A stretch of DNA of 62,326 nucleotides from positions 1 through 62,326 of IMG/VR virus record IMGVR_UViG_3300027749_000115. One strand, written 5' to 3'. Below the pieces are notes generated by a model. That model was not told the DNA's origin and searched no databases. It saw only the letters and a program-made list of their open reading frames with translations. The position numbers and the translations under genes are program-made. Positions 30,401-39,600 of the stretch are shown piece after piece; positions within the stretch are counted from its first letter, which is position 1, and each line of letters opens with the position of its first letter. Source of the DNA: a virus.

Positions 30401-31260
30401 TTCAAAGCATCAAAACCTTGAGCAATACTTGTTAGAGGTCCAGCTAATGGACCTAATGCTTTTGTTACTTTAGTAAAACCACTGTCTGTTGGTGTTTCTC
30501 CTTCATGTCCATTATATCCAGAAACATAAGGAGCTCCTTGATATGGTGGAGTGTTGGTACCTTTATTCATCCAATTAGGATTACTTGTATTTGGTCCATA
30601 TGCACCTGGAGGTCCTCCATAATTTGTTCCTCCAAATCCATAACTACCTTGTGTTCCTGGTTGATTTACAGGTGCAGGTCCTCCTCCCATTTTACCCATT
30701 GTCTGAGCACCAATACCATATGTCTGACCAGCATTAGGAGGATATGTACTTTGTGTAGAAGTGGTTGCATTATTAAACCAATTGTTCATATTAATTCCAC
30801 TATATGCTCTTGGAAAACTCATACCATCTCTAGCAGCCATAGCAGCCATTTCTTCAGCACCTCCAGCTCCTTCAGCACCTCCACTACCACCACCAAGCAT
30901 TTTCATGATATCTCCTACACCACCCATTGCACCACCTGCACCACCAGTAGCATCACTACCACTACCACTTTTGGTTTGTTGAGCTTGAAGCATAGCTTGA
31001 TCATACATAGCTTTATCTCTCTCTGCTTGAGTTGATCCAGTGGTTAGTTTTTCATTCTTATCATATATATCTTGGAAGTTAACATATTCAGGTGATTTAG
31101 GAACAAATTGATGAGGAGTTTCTCCACCTACAAGAGTACCCATTTGAGCTTTCTTAAAAGCTTTTCCATGAACTTTCATAAATGCTTCTTCTGAAGGATA
31201 CTTTTTGTAGAACTCTTTTTCAGATTTAACACCAGCAATTTTTAAGATTTGTGATTTCAT
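27475..31260 (-). CDS. Gly-rich virion cargo protein (1261 aa) with peptidoglycan-binding-like segment
   Basis: Large, low-complexity, Gly/Asn/Gln-rich protein. Residues 38-41 are AQMG, and AQNG or AQTG recurs (HRAQNGNYIGG, HRAQNGFQNW, KRAQTGAK), the same motif family as in the upstream 1515-residue protein. A Gly/Ala-rich segment with hydrophobic patches (about 100-135 and 425-500) could be membrane-active. Residues about 905-955 (DVLAYQKAFNARAK ... DEDGAFGEQTVTARI) resemble a PG_binding_1 repeat, with the spaced Leu/Tyr-Gln and Asp-Gly-x-Phe-Gly-x-x-Thr. This suits a protein that meets the cell wall during ejection. No catalytic motif seen. The start codon is immediately before the stop of the 1515-residue gene (1-base gap). 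Likely a capsid cargo/ejection protein. Confidence 0.75.
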   Translation of the reverse strand: MKSQILKIAGVKSEKEFYKKYPSEEAFMKVHGKAFKKAQMGTLVGGETPHQFVPKSPEYVNFQDIYDKNEKLTTGSTQAERDKAMYDQAMLQAQQTKSGSGSDATGGAGGAMGGVGDIMKMLGGGSGGAEGAGGAEEMAAMAARDGMSFPRAYSGINMNNWFNNATTSTQSTYPPNAGQTYGIGAQTMGKMGGGPAPVNQPGTQGSYGFGGTNYGGPPGAYGPNTSNPNWMNKGTNTPPYQGAPYVSGYNGHEGETPTDSGFTKVTKALGPLAGPLTSIAQGFDALKAEKNAKKNAERDAKVSEVARIASGTREEESKRRYVRPEDIQNTGEEFFPIYGVGTNILSRNGGQFHRAQNGNYIGGNPTEIQNTYSNGNDIYTDGGYEPLENPYQMKDYRYGGYLHRAQNGFQNWQNSMSGGGSGFSGSGDSGGGTPWGAIGHTATGVGQEIAGGQNAGGNIGATGGKALGSIFGPIGGAIGEVVGGVAGNLLDTNPRDMKKANDKTKANINVTSLNSAFQGLEGANNRFVRNGGDIASYEDGGYMNPNYNPQLITMFGDHTAEDFADYAHKYRAGGHLKSYTPPSERALETYAMGGQLQTHWGGKAETLSHNPYMPGSGETVLFRGQSHNESDGEGNTGIGITYGENPVEVERGEPMFEMGAGGEIDPATGEAENTGVVFGNMQVDKKVASQLNDPDLMEIANKYHGKKFKNIGIELSKQEAKQNKIINKNSDLIDSFKVETSLDKVKLAGLQAMLEGADAKLRNIANTKITLANYQNSINDAKEELSDVIGQNLSAEDLARGYTKLDKDPVTKDAKWGGNIVKRAQTGAKVKAFKSEREAANAGYFKGADGKYHRTIKKFSTEDKETKSADALDHVPTGQKYNPKTGLHGKVTPEKFVEAKTANAWYPGWSTFNPKVKADVLAYQKAFNARAKANGSTAHIDEDGAFGEQTVTARIAESKKTTPTQSEEESTAVVNEPTTPATPAQKTKFPWLPLANQALRYFMPTDQEDLDYQQLYPEMYAMASNQLEPVPAQSYQPELIVPYDISLQAQRNAVISGQRALEKQLGYNPAAQANAAPAGYNAINEINEKEFIANQGLKNQVYNANVNTMNDAKKINLGIFADQWAKQSQARSNTKATTQAALNSISDKYAKHKLENRKLSIYENMYNYRFGKSGRAQNWNGLQFFDTTVGGNGSSDKSGGLASGKEFTYDAAGNIVGVRSADKDTVTDADLEAVGGTKNKNGGYTKIKSKNGSILKAFKNL

Positions 31261-31261
31261 A

Positions 31262-34200
31262 TTAATTATATTTGTTCAACCATCCACCTGGTTGTGGTTT
31301 GTTATAGTTTGTAAAATTAGTTAATTGGTCTAACTTAACCAACTCTTTTCCATTTTTTGATAATGGATATTCTGTTACTTTCTTCCCTTTGTATTTATAG
31401 TTTTTTCCTGGTTTCATTAGTTTAGTATCTCCTGTATCTGATATACCAAGAACAGGATAAGGAACTCCTTGCATTGTTATATTGTTAGAACCTATTTCTG
31501 TTATTTCTCCAGGATGATCCCATTGTCCTCTATCATCTTTTATAACTCCTCCTTCTTTCATTCCTGAAACTGGTTTTTGATTTTGCATTTGATAAGCAGC
31601 ACCTGTACCTACAGCTGCAGCACCAATTACTGATGGAAGATTTCTAAATATAGTTTCTAAACCTTTTGTTTGTTTAGAACCAGGTATTGTAAAACTTGAA
31701 ACTCTATCATTAAAATTTTCAGATATAAACTTATTAATAGTTTCTTCAGAAATTGGATCATATATATTTTTAATATATCCTTTATTTAACATATTCTGAC
31801 GCATCTCTCTAAGATGTGCAAGAGGTTCTGCTCCTCGATTTGTAAAGTATTTTGCATTATCATATAATGTATTCATATCTACTTGATTTGATACACCACT
31901 TATATCTATCATATTTGTACCTTTATCATATCCATATAATTGTTGTGCAAATCTATCTATTGCAGTGGGGTTTGATGTAGGAAATGAAGGTTCAAAAAAC
32001 ATTGCTTTATTACTATTATACTTAGCTAATGCTTCTTGATATGCAGGACCAAATCTATCAGCTTCTCTTTGCATCCAATGTCCAACTTCATGACCATGTA
32101 CTGTGTTTGCAGGAAGCATATATTTAGGAGAGTTTTTAAATTCACTTAGTTGTCTAAAGTCCATATTTATATTATTCATAAGAGGACTGTAGTGACTACC
32201 TATTCCTGGAGTAGTTGTTAGTGATGGGTAATCTAAGTTAGTTGGATCTATTCCTAACACACCCTTTAATCTTTTAACTCCTTCATCTGCTCCTAATTGT
32301 GAAGCTAACTCACCATGTAATTTTTTTATATCAGCAATTTGTTTTTTATATTTAATAGGATAAATAACATTATCATTTATTCCTCTAACTGTTTCTCTTC
32401 CTAAAGTTTCTATTTTTTTTGCTTCTTTAAGCATAGGTAAAGCACCTTTTGCTAATGTCTTTTTAATTTTTGGAAGTAAATATTTTTCAGCAGCATGATA
32501 ACCAGGAACAAAGTTAACTGGATTTATAAGATTATTTACAAACTGTCTATTATTTTTTACACCATGTCCTTCTAATAGTCCTGTTAATAATGGTGTACCA
32601 ACAGCTGTTACAAGAGGCATCATTGAATTTTGTTGAACTATTTGATTAGGAGCAGCACCAAGATCTGCAGCCATACCACCTATTTGATTTAAAGGATTTA
32701 ACCAATCATCAAAAAAGTTTGGCTTATCTGACATTCTAAACATTGATTCTAAATCAGCACTAGAGTCTTCTACATTTTGTCTATTCCAGTTTTTAGAATC
32801 AAATGTTCCTGCCCAACTATGCAAAGGATTAGCTTCAGCATTTTTACGTACAGCTAATCTTTGTGCAGCAATAGCATTATCATTAGCTAATTCTTGAGCA
32901 TCTAATTCAGCTTTTGTTTTATTTCTTACATTAAGTTTATCTAAATCTGTTGTATGTAATTTTTTTGGAGCTGCAATTTTATCATTAATTGATTGTCTAG
33001 GAATTTCTTTAATGTTAATGTTTGGAGAATCACGATGATATCCAGGTTGCTTTCTAGCATTTATAGTATTAATCATTTGAGCAGCATCATTAAGCCTTTT
33101 ACCATTTTGTGCTACATCATATTTATTTAACCATCCACCATTCTGTGCACTAGCTTTTGTTTTCTTAGCATAAGGACCATTACTAGGAGCAGGAGATTGT
33201 GTACGTGCATATGTAAATCCTACAGCACCTGGAATAGAACCACCCATTGCATGTTTTACATATACACTATTAGCTCTACCAGAAACACCATCAGGTAATA
33301 AATTATCATCAGATAATTTTCCTAATGTATTAGTTTTTATTTCTGAGGATACTGGTAAGGAACCAACTCCTGCACCAATCATGTTATTAAAAGCATCTTC
33401 TCCAGATTCTCTTATCTTGTTATACAATGATCTTTTGTCATTTTTAGTTCCTATAAGTGTAGATAATTCATGTCCAGCACCTAATCCTGTAGCACCAACA
33501 ATTCCTGCTGCTTGTGGTATTCCTGTATATTGCATCCATGAAGGAAACTTATTTTGTATAGCTTCAGAGGTATATCTACCAGAAAAAGAATGTCTAACAT
33601 TATCTCTACCTTCTATTTCCCATTTTTTAGTTTTAGGATTAAACCATTTTTCTCCAAATACATTTCCTGCAATTTCTCCTGTACGCATAGGATTACCTAA
33701 CCATTTATTTACAGAGTTTTCAGCATTTTCTAACCAACCATTCTGTGCTTGAGGAACATAATTAACTGGATAGACAGATCCACCCATTTGATAATGAGGA
33801 GTTAATTCTATATCTTGTTTTAATTGTTTTAATCTTTCTTGTGCTTTAGGATTTTTATTATTTCCATATTTCTCTAGAATAGATTGATTGTATGCATCAG
33901 CAGCTTGTTTAGCTTTTACTGCTTGTTCTATACTAACTCCTTGTTCATTATAATCATAATAATCATTAGGACCATTCATTGTTTGTCTTTGAGATGTTAC
34001 ATCATAAGACTGAGGAACTCTTGCATGAATAGGAATATTAATATCAGAATTATCTATTTGTATATTAGTATTTTCTAATCCTCTGCTCATTGGTTGTAAA
34101 GAAGTTAATTCTCCTCTTTCAACTACTGGAGTATTTTTAATTGGTTTATCTTTATCTTTATCTTTATCTTTAGTTGATCCATATTGTTTTTGCCAATCTA

Positions 34201-35809
34201 TTTTTTCTTGAGGAGTTCTTAGATTATATGGTTTAACTGCAAGAGGATCATAATAAGGAAGAGTGGTAATATATCCAGGAGTATGATTAGAAACTTCTAT
34301 GTCTAATTTATCTAAAGCTTGCATTTTTTTAAGATCATGGGGATGTTTACCTTTCCATTTTCTATATATTAAAATTTGTTCAGGAGTCATTGTACTACCA
34401 TAACCGCTCAACATTTTTATAATAGCACTATTTTCAGAATCACTTAATTTTTCAAAATTAGGATCTAATTTTTTTATAGCTGGTGCAAGATATGATTTTG
34501 GATTATAAGTTATTTCTCCTTGTGGAGCTATTCTTGTATCATATCTAAATAATGGTGCATTTGGATCAATTGCTCCTGTAATCATATCTGATAAAAGATA
34601 TTGATTAGGATTTTTATTTTGTCTTATTTTTTGTTTATTAGCTGCAGTTACATCTGGATGTTTAAGATGATCTTTTTTGATCTTATCCATTATTATTTTA
34701 TCTGCCCACCATCCTGGTGATATTTCTGGTTTATTGAAATATTTAGTATTATGTGTTTCATAATAATTTTTAGTTCTCATTACATCATTATATACAGCAA
34801 GACTATCTGCTGATGTAGCTTTACCATTTTGAGCCATAGGAATAAAACCACCATCTTCAAACTGTCCACCCCATGCAGGAGAATAGTTTCTACCTACATT
34901 AGAATATCCATCTCCTATCATTCCTTCAGGAGCAGAAGCTTCTGAATCATTATAATTCTCTTGGTGTTCTTGCATTGTTCCACCATCAACATAGCTATCT
35001 AACCAACCACCATTTTTTTGTTTAGGCATATCATATTTTAACATAAGATCTAGATATTCTTCCTCTTCTTCTTTTGATTTTGGCCAACTAAATGCTGAGT
35101 TTATTCTTTGTTCTAATTTTGGTTGAACTTTATTATGTGTATAATTTTCTACTGTGTTAGGATTATTATAAACATATTTATCTGTATTATCCCCACTATC
35201 CCCTTCAGTTGTATATGCTTTTATATATCCTGGAATATCATTTTTTAAAAATCTAGGAATAACATATGACAAAGGTTGTCCAGCATGTCCAACTTCTTCT
35301 ATATAATTATTTATATCATCATATGAATCAGGTAAACCTTTAGGTATATTTATTTCGTTGGTAAAAGGATTATAATTTCTTCTATTATGAAATGGTAAAC
35401 CTTTATTTGTTCCTACGTTAACAGAAGGATTTCCTCTTTCATGTTGTATTTTTAAAGCTTCTCTAAAAATTGCAGGTCCTACTTCTTTTTTCATTTTTTT
35501 AAAGAAATTAACAGTTTTTTTATCTGGTAAAAACTTTTCAAATTTATTAGCTTCAGCTCTAGGTTTTTTTATATCACCTGTTCTTGTATATTCAACATCA
35601 TCCTTTATAATATTTTTTAATTCTCTTTCATTAAAAGGTTTTTTATATACACCAGTAGATTCTGCTACAACTTTTTCACCTAATTGAGCTTTTGGAATAT
35701 TATTACTATTGTCTCTTCCACACTCATGACATATGTACATATCTTTCTTACTAGAATCAGATTTGTTCCAGCTCCATCCACATGTGCAATTTACTTTACC
35801 ACTACTCAT
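31262..35809 (-). CDS. Virion cargo protein (1515 aa) with HEVGH zinc metallopeptidase motif
   Basis: The N-terminus carries a possible zinc knuckle (Cys8, Cys10, Cys27, Cys30). AQLG follows at 41-44, and AQNG-type motifs recur (MAQNGKAT, PQAQNGWL, SAQNGGWLNKYDVAQNGK), with a related QPGGWLNKYN at the very C-terminus. Residues 171-175 read EEVGH followed by AGQ, a degenerate zincin-like site. Residues 1240-1244 read HEVGH inside GHEVGHWMQRE, an intact zincin motif; GAEPLAH about 85 residues later could supply the third ligand. A Lys-Asp repeat (KDKDKDKDK) is encoded by a hexanucleotide repeat at 34145-34172. The gene overlaps its neighbour as TAATG. Likely a cargo protein that may cut proteins in the virion or host envelope. 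Target unknown. Confidence 0.78.
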   Translation of the reverse strand: MSSGKVNCTCGWSWNKSDSSKKDMYICHECGRDNSNNIPKAQLGEKVVAESTGVYKKPFNERELKNIIKDDVEYTRTGDIKKPRAEANKFEKFLPDKKTVNFFKKMKKEVGPAIFREALKIQHERGNPSVNVGTNKGLPFHNRRNYNPFTNEINIPKGLPDSYDDINNYIEEVGHAGQPLSYVIPRFLKNDIPGYIKAYTTEGDSGDNTDKYVYNNPNTVENYTHNKVQPKLEQRINSAFSWPKSKEEEEEYLDLMLKYDMPKQKNGGWLDSYVDGGTMQEHQENYNDSEASAPEGMIGDGYSNVGRNYSPAWGGQFEDGGFIPMAQNGKATSADSLAVYNDVMRTKNYYETHNTKYFNKPEISPGWWADKIIMDKIKKDHLKHPDVTAANKQKIRQNKNPNQYLLSDMITGAIDPNAPLFRYDTRIAPQGEITYNPKSYLAPAIKKLDPNFEKLSDSENSAIIKMLSGYGSTMTPEQILIYRKWKGKHPHDLKKMQALDKLDIEVSNHTPGYITTLPYYDPLAVKPYNLRTPQEKIDWQKQYGSTKDKDKDKDKPIKNTPVVERGELTSLQPMSRGLENTNIQIDNSDINIPIHARVPQSYDVTSQRQTMNGPNDYYDYNEQGVSIEQAVKAKQAADAYNQSILEKYGNNKNPKAQERLKQLKQDIELTPHYQMGGSVYPVNYVPQAQNGWLENAENSVNKWLGNPMRTGEIAGNVFGEKWFNPKTKKWEIEGRDNVRHSFSGRYTSEAIQNKFPSWMQYTGIPQAAGIVGATGLGAGHELSTLIGTKNDKRSLYNKIRESGEDAFNNMIGAGVGSLPVSSEIKTNTLGKLSDDNLLPDGVSGRANSVYVKHAMGGSIPGAVGFTYARTQSPAPSNGPYAKKTKASAQNGGWLNKYDVAQNGKRLNDAAQMINTINARKQPGYHRDSPNINIKEIPRQSINDKIAAPKKLHTTDLDKLNVRNKTKAELDAQELANDNAIAAQRLAVRKNAEANPLHSWAGTFDSKNWNRQNVEDSSADLESMFRMSDKPNFFDDWLNPLNQIGGMAADLGAAPNQIVQQNSMMPLVTAVGTPLLTGLLEGHGVKNNRQFVNNLINPVNFVPGYHAAEKYLLPKIKKTLAKGALPMLKEAKKIETLGRETVRGINDNVIYPIKYKKQIADIKKLHGELASQLGADEGVKRLKGVLGIDPTNLDYPSLTTTPGIGSHYSPLMNNINMDFRQLSEFKNSPKYMLPANTVHGHEVGHWMQREADRFGPAYQEALAKYNSNKAMFFEPSFPTSNPTAIDRFAQQLYGYDKGTNMIDISGVSNQVDMNTLYDNAKYFTNRGAEPLAHLREMRQNMLNKGYIKNIYDPISEETINKFISENFNDRVSSFTIPGSKQTKGLETIFRNLPSVIGAAAVGTGAAYQMQNQKPVSGMKEGGVIKDDRGQWDHPGEITEIGSNNITMQGVPYPVLGISDTGDTKLMKPGKNYKYKGKKVTEYPLSKNGKELVKLDQLTNFTNYNKPQPGGWLNKYN
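34145..34172. repeat. Hexanucleotide tandem repeat TTTATC
   Basis: Four exact copies of TTTATC followed by a partial copy. On the coding (minus) strand it encodes alternating Lys-Asp in the 1515-residue cargo protein. Slippage in whole units would keep the frame and change linker length. Confidence 0.85.
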
Positions 35810-36675
35810 TATTTATAAGATATTTGACTTGGAGCAATAATAAATTGACTTACCAAGTGAGTTGTTGATGTATTATCTAGTATATGTCTTATCTTAACAT
35901 TCTTAGCTCTTAATGTAGCTTTCTTAAAACTTCTAAGTCCATAGTCCATATTGTCTTGATTTACCACTTTATCAATTGATAAACTCTCACATGTTGTATT
36001 GAATAATGGAACCTGAGAACTTTTCTCTAATGCCCAGAAAGTATTATACTGATAGAAGTTATCACTCTTAGTGTAAGTGATAGTTTTACTATCAGTATTA
36101 AAGATAGGATATTGATTATAAGCTTGCAAGTTATGCATTGGTTTTGCTACTAACTCAAGAACACCAGAACTCTGTTGATCATTATAAATAATAGCTTTAT
36201 TAAACCATTTATCATTTGTTTCTATTTTTGTATTACTATTAAATACACCATCTAATATAGGAAGATATTCATATGCTAATGTGTAATCCACTATATTCTG
36301 CAATAGTTCATCCTGAGCTCTATAAGCAACTGGATATTCAATAATATAAGGTGCTATACTTCCATAGAATGTATTATAGTTTCTTATATTAAGTGAATGT
36401 GTCCAAGTACATCCTGTTGAAATCTGTATTATATTTATGTTATTATAATTACTAAATTCAATATCTTCAACATTTATACTTTTTTCTATTTTACATTTAC
36501 CTGTAGATTTAATATTTATAATGTTAACATTATTATCTACAATATAACTAATTCCTCTTATAAGAGTTTTTTTAGATACATCTTCTGCTATCACATTACC
36601 AAACTGGTCATAGATATTAAATGGTCCAGCAACTGGTCCAACTTGTGTTAATTTTATAGATATAGTCTTTGACAT
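35809..36675 (-). CDS. AGPF-domain virion protein next to the muzzle gene
   Basis: I place the start at ATG 36673-36675 (MSKTISIKLTQVGPVAGPFN), one base after the upstream TAA, giving 288 residues. The open frame extends 23 codons further upstream through the Thr-rich end of the muzzle gene in another frame, but the AGPF homologues begin at the equivalent of this Met. Residues about 1-70 match the N-termini of the 46171 and 47073 proteins (AGPFNIYDQFGNVIAEDVSK, a central Gly, Ile and ...STGKCK). The remainder (YSITDST-like beta-rich, many Tyr/Asn) has no known motif. Probably a tail or muzzle-attached decoration protein. Confidence 0.7.
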   Translation of the reverse strand: MSKTISIKLTQVGPVAGPFNIYDQFGNVIAEDVSKKTLIRGISYIVDNNVNIINIKSTGKCKIEKSINVEDIEFSNYNNINIIQISTGCTWTHSLNIRNYNTFYGSIAPYIIEYPVAYRAQDELLQNIVDYTLAYEYLPILDGVFNSNTKIETNDKWFNKAIIYNDQQSSGVLELVAKPMHNLQAYNQYPIFNTDSKTITYTKSDNFYQYNTFWALEKSSQVPLFNTTCESLSIDKVVNQDNMDYGLRSFKKATLRAKNVKIRHILDNTSTTHLVSQFIIAPSQISYK

Positions 36676-36676
36676 A

Positions 36677-39600
36677 TTAGATAGTTGTTGTTGTGGTAGT
36701 TGTAAATATATCTTCAGTAATAGTACTATGTACGCATGAACCAACTTGAGCAGCAGAACCTATAGATGTAATTCCTAAATTAGCAGATAAAGATAATAAT
36801 TCATATCCTGATATATTAACCAATGTATATAAATTACTATCAGCATCAGTTACATATATATCACAGTTACATCCAAATAATGATGCAGGTGCAATAGTTC
36901 CAATATTAAGATCAAATTCTATTACATTAGTTGCATAATCATATTGTGTTATATAATAATCAGATGTCATTACATCTTGATTAGCTACAATAAGTTTACC
37001 ATCTACTGTATATAATAAATTAGTTACAGAAATTCTATTAGCTTGTAAACTAAACATAATTGTACTCACTGCTGTCACTCCTGTAATATCTAATTCAACT
37101 ACATTATTTGGTGATGCAGAAGTATCTGTAGAAATTAATGTATATTCATCTTTAGCAAATATTCCTAATCCTGGAGTGTATCCCATAGGTAGAGCTATTG
37201 ATGTATTATATGTAGCACTAAATGGAGATAGAGCTATATCCCATTGTTCTATAGTGGTATCAATACTCCATAAGTAATTAGCAGTCATTGCTATTCCTAA
37301 TGATGATACATACCCAGGAACATTTATTAAATTCACTGAATCTGTTAATTTATTAAGATAGTATATGTTATCAATTGATGATAATAAAACTCCACAACAT
37401 TCTAATACTACTGGTGCAGTGGTAGTAGTACTTGTTGTTATTACACAACATTCTACTATTTGCATAATAATTCCATCTACCACTTCATAAGTTAATTCAT
37501 TACTAGAACTCTGATCTGTAAAATACCATCCATCAGGTATCACTGAACAATCTGTTTCATAATTAGGACCTGCATAAATTATAGATCCAAGACCAATAGA
37601 TGAGTAACTTCCAATTATAGTATTCACTGTAGTGTCAGGTGGAACAGTGTTTAAATATGTCATTGCATTACAAGCTTCTACATCACTACCTGTTGAATCA
37701 ATAACTACATTAAGTGCTGTTAATCTATATCCAATAGCAAAGTTATCTTGAGATAGATTTTCAGGTCTTACACAAGGTGGAGGTAATGGTCCCACTGTAA
37801 TTATACCATTACCATCTAATACACAATCAGTAAATACAATATCTCCTTCCAATACACAATTATATGAACTAATTGTTGTAGTGGTTGATGTTGTTGGTCT
37901 ACGTGTATTTGGAGTGGTTGTAGTGGTTGTAGTTGGTGGATCTGGAACTATCTCTCCAGCAACAAAATCAAAATCATCACAACATCCATTAATTCCTGAA
38001 TAGAAGAAGTTATTTTCTCCCATATAGAAATTAGGTAAGTAGCTATGAAAAGATACCCAGCTTTGTGTATTAAAATTATATGAAACTGTCCAAGATTTAT
38101 TACAGAAATATTCTGGATCTAATAAACTTACAACTATTCTAATTGGTGCACTACCAACAATAGGTTCATCTACATAAAACTCTTTTGTTACATAATCATA
38201 TTTAACATTTTTATCAATAGGAATATAATCAAGTTTAGTGATAATTATTCTTTCATATCTAGAATCATACACTCCATGTAAACCAATACCATTAAAACTA
38301 TTATCTATATCAACTCCTGGAACAGTAACTGTCTTACCATTCACTGTTATGTTTTTATTTGGAAAATATCTTAGTATTTCAAATTGTAAATGGTTTGTAA
38401 AGAAGTTATTCATTCCTGAAGAGAATGATGTAAGATCTTTAGCTCCTTCACTTGTAAGTAAAAATATTTGTCCTCTCTTAGCATCTACTGTTATTTGTCC
38501 TTGTGGTATTTTCAATAAGAACTTATTCTGACTTCCTACATATCCAAGATCTGTTTCAGCAAAATCTATTGGAGGAGAACTTCTAAATAAAGAAGGATTA
38601 CCCATATAAGCAGCTTGTGGATTACTTGTATCAATTGTAAGTAATGTATTATATAATAAAGACTTATTCTCAAACCTAGCTAAAATAGCTTTATTTTGAA
38701 TACCATCTAATGATATAAGGTTTCCATAGTTTTGAGGGAAATCAAAATAAGAAGTTGATCTATAAGTTAACCAACTATTTATTCTATTATCAGCATCTAT
38801 ATTCTGAGAATCTGAATAGATTGTTCTAAATGGATAATATGTAAAACAGAAGTCTTTTTTCCAATCAGCTGGTAAATGTGTAAATACATTTTCTTTATTC
38901 TGTTTTGAATATGTTATATTATAGTTGTACGTATTATCAAATGCTATAGATACATAGTTTTCTTGTACCCAATCATCAGGAATAGAAGAACTAATATGTG
39001 GCCAGAAATCACCTTCTCTATTATTGAATGCTTGTCTTAGATCTGTATTATAAGAACTCTCACAATAGAAATTAGGAATTCCATATGCAAACAAATAAAA
39101 GTATCCATTATAATAAGTTCTATTTGGTCCAGGATCTTGTTTATTAGGACAATCAAAATGATGTGCTTTGTATGAAATAACATTTGATAAAGCTCCATCA
39201 GGGGCATAACCATAATCTTTTAATATAGATCTAGAAGAATGCCAATATATTGGATAGGCAATATTACCAATCTCATCATAGAAGATATCACTATCATCAG
39301 GAGCATTAACTCTATTATCTATAAAGAATGGTAGTTTTGTTTTAAATGTAAATCTAGATACAAATGTATCTCCACCAAACACTACATCATGTCCTGATTT
39401 TGTAGGGTTAATAACTGATTGATATCCTGTATCTACTGTAGTGTATGTATATATTTGTCCCCATTGATTTGGGATTATATTTTTTAATGAAGCATAATAA
39501 GAAACAACACTAATGGCTTGTTCTTTTGCAGGACTTGCACATGCATTACTACTTCCAATTGTTAATCTAGATTTTTCTGTAACAATAGACTTTCCTCCTA

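Noticed and set aside
30505-31035. Plus-strand Ser/Thr/Cys-rich frame of 176 residues
   Set aside because: It is the antisense of the Gly-rich region of the 1261-residue protein; composition is a mirror artefact.
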